DNA of 64,000 nt. Origin: Acidimicrobiales bacterium. Lineage in GTDB: Bacteria > Actinomycetota > Acidimicrobiia > Acidimicrobiales > MedAcidi-G1. The notes under the pieces were generated by a model, which worked only from the letters and a program-made list of their open reading frames with translations, searched no databases and was not told where the DNA came from. Location of the stretch: contig JAKURY010000003.1 of the NCBI GenBank assembly GCA_022452145.1, forward strand, positions 62,001 to 126,000. The letters run 5' to 3'. The position numbers and the translations under genes were made by a program. Shown piece by piece: positions 62,820 through 64,000 of the stretch (positions within the stretch are counted from its first letter, which is position 1; the number at the start of each line of letters is the position of its first letter).

Positions 62820-64000
62820 ATGCGCAGGCCGTGGAGACGATCACCGGATCCACTGGTACGCGAGTTGGTCGACGCCCTGGACCGGGACCGGGTCCAGGTA
62901 GGCGAGGTGGCCAGGCGCTTGTACAGCCGGGACGCGTCGGTGATTCGGGGCGGGCGGGCCGGGGTGATCTGCTTTCCCGAATCCACCCGGGAGGTCTCGG
63001 CGTGTGTGGTGGCGGCGGTCGCCCACGGACGGGCATTCGTGGCCCGCGGCGCCGGTACCGGGCTGACCGGGGGCGCGGTGCCGTGCGACGAGCCGGTCAT
63101 GGTGGTCATGACCAGGATGAACCGGATCCTGGAGGTCGACGCGCAGCGACGCCTGGCCTGGGTGGAGCCGGGGGTGGTGAACCTGGACCTGAGTCGGCAC
63201 CTGGCGGGCACCGGGCTGCACTTCGCCCCCGATCCGTCCAGCCAGCAGTCCTGCACGATCGGCGGAAACGTGGCCAACAATTCGGGTGGTCCGCACTGCC
63301 TGCTCTACGGCGTGACCAGCGCCCACGTACTGGCCGTGGAGGTGGTGCTCCCTGACGGCGAGGTTGTGGTTCTGGGCGACGAGGACGGCGATGCCGCGGG
63401 CTACGACCTCCGTGGTGCCTTCGTAGGCGGCGAGGGCACCCTCGGAATCGCCACACGGATCTGTGTCCGACTCACCGAGGACCCGCCCGAGGTGGCGACC
63501 CTGCTCCTCGACTTCACTGACGTTGGAGCGGCAGCGGAGACGGTCAGTGCCATAATCGCAGAGGGGATCGTGCCGGCGGCGCTCGAGATGATGGACCAAC
63601 GGGTGGTCGAGGCCGTCGAGCCGTTCGTGAGGGCGGGTTACCCGATGGACGCCGCGGCTGTGCTCATCGTGGAGTTGGACGGGCAACCGGCCGGCGTGGC
63701 CGACGAGATCCGCCGGATCAACGGCCTTGCCCATACCTATGGTGCCCGGTCGGTGCGGGTGGCTGCCGATGAGGATGAGCGGGAACGGATCTGGAAGGGC
63801 CGCAAGAGTGCCTTCGGCGCTATCGCCGTCATCAAGCCGGACTACTACCTCAACGACACGGTCATCCCCAGGACGAAGCTGGCGGAGGTAATCGCCCGCA
63901 TCTACGAGATCGTTGACGAGCAGGACCTGATGGTGATGAACGTCTTCCATGCGGGAGACGGGAACCTGCATCCCCTTATCGTCTTCGATGCCAGGGAGGA
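62820..64000 (+). CDS. FAD-linked oxidase, GlcD/D-lactate dehydrogenase-like (cut by window end)
   Basis: Open to the window end (393 codons visible) from ATG 62820, MRRPWRRSPDPLVRELVDAL. The PCMH-type FAD domain shows GRAFVARGAGTGLTGGAV, CTIGGNVANNSGGPHCLLYGVT (flavin-binding Gly-rich loop) and FVGGEGTLGIATRICVRL, typical of glycolate oxidase subunit GlcD and D-lactate dehydrogenases. The C-terminal substrate region is reached (NVFHAGDGNLHPLIVFDARE) and the rest lies beyond. Iron-sulfur partner GlcF is expected further downstream. Confidence 0.88.
   Translation, partial: MRRPWRRSPDPLVRELVDALDRDRVQVGEVARRLYSRDASVIRGGRAGVICFPESTREVSACVVAAVAHGRAFVARGAGTGLTGGAVPCDEPVMVVMTRMNRILEVDAQRRLAWVEPGVVNLDLSRHLAGTGLHFAPDPSSQQSCTIGGNVANNSGGPHCLLYGVTSAHVLAVEVVLPDGEVVVLGDEDGDAAGYDLRGAFVGGEGTLGIATRICVRLTEDPPEVATLLLDFTDVGAAAETVSAIIAEGIVPAALEMMDQRVVEAVEPFVRAGYPMDAAAVLIVELDGQPAGVADEIRRINGLAHTYGARSVRVAADEDERERIWKGRKSAFGAIAVIKPDYYLNDTVIPRTKLAEVIARIYEIVDEQDLMVMNVFHAGDGNLHPLIVFDARE

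Overview
The window is about 64 kb of GC-rich, almost gap-free bacterial DNA. Many starts are GTG, with a few TTG and one probable CTG. Many genes are joined by ATGA or GTGA overlaps. A BldD-type regulator, a DUF3151 gene, a gcvH-FHA-MerR-DUF151-MerR cluster and a mycothione reductase all point to Actinomycetota. The gene mix (multiple acyl-CoA dehydrogenases, acyl-CoA synthetase, DUF35/thiolase pair, no mycolate genes) fits an Acidimicrobiia-like lineage; that class assignment is inference. No phage, IS element, CRISPR array, rRNA or tRNA was seen.

Layout. 0-11.4 kb holds core genes: rpsT (minus), lepA, hrcA, dnaJ, rsmE, a bldD-like regulator, secA, prfB, ftsE and ftsX. 11.4-18.4 kb holds a Rieske protein, a methyltransferase, an orphan substrate-binding lipoprotein, an unknown membrane protein, an SRAP (HMCES) protein and a DUF2079 protein. 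18.4-23.8 kb holds a HIT protein, pgsA, and the cluster gcvH, zinc-ribbon/FHA, MerR, HPRT-like, DUF151, MerR; it ends in a broken gcvT fragment. 23.8-39 kb is a catabolic block: class II aldolase-like protein, aroC, acyl-CoA synthetase, a minus-strand operon of three acyl-CoA dehydrogenases, mycothione reductase and an SDR, then a plus-strand operon DUF35, thiolase-like, enoyl-CoA hydratase, nucleotidyltransferase, LLM oxidoreductase and a second enoyl-CoA hydratase. 39-41.7 kb holds a HAD phosphatase, an SDR, AlkB and a small membrane protein with a clear terminator. 41.8-54.1 kb is a cell-surface glycan/lipid-sugar region: two SGNH hydrolases, GT2 plus DUF2304, GNAT, two paralogous GT39-like proteins around a NodB deacetylase, a UDP-galactopyranose-mutase-like flavoprotein, and two further GT-C-type proteins. 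An 801-base gene-free stretch follows. 54.9-64 kb holds a CopD-like protein, GDPD, a divergent pyruvate kinase, DUF3151, a MobA-like protein, rhodanese, RNase D, a small acidic protein, a ClC channel, and a GlcD-like oxidase cut by the window end.

The most general signal is regulatory. More than twenty genes have a TAnnnT hexamer 6-10 bases upstream of the start codon, as expected if transcripts begin at or next to the start codon (leaderless mRNA). This pattern also helps choose starts. The most notable single loci are the triply frameshifted gcvT remnant, the BldD homologue with an intact c-di-GMP signature, the HPRT-like and pyruvate-kinase-like proteins with altered key residues, and the DUF35/thiolase-like pair that lacks standard thiolase or zinc residues.
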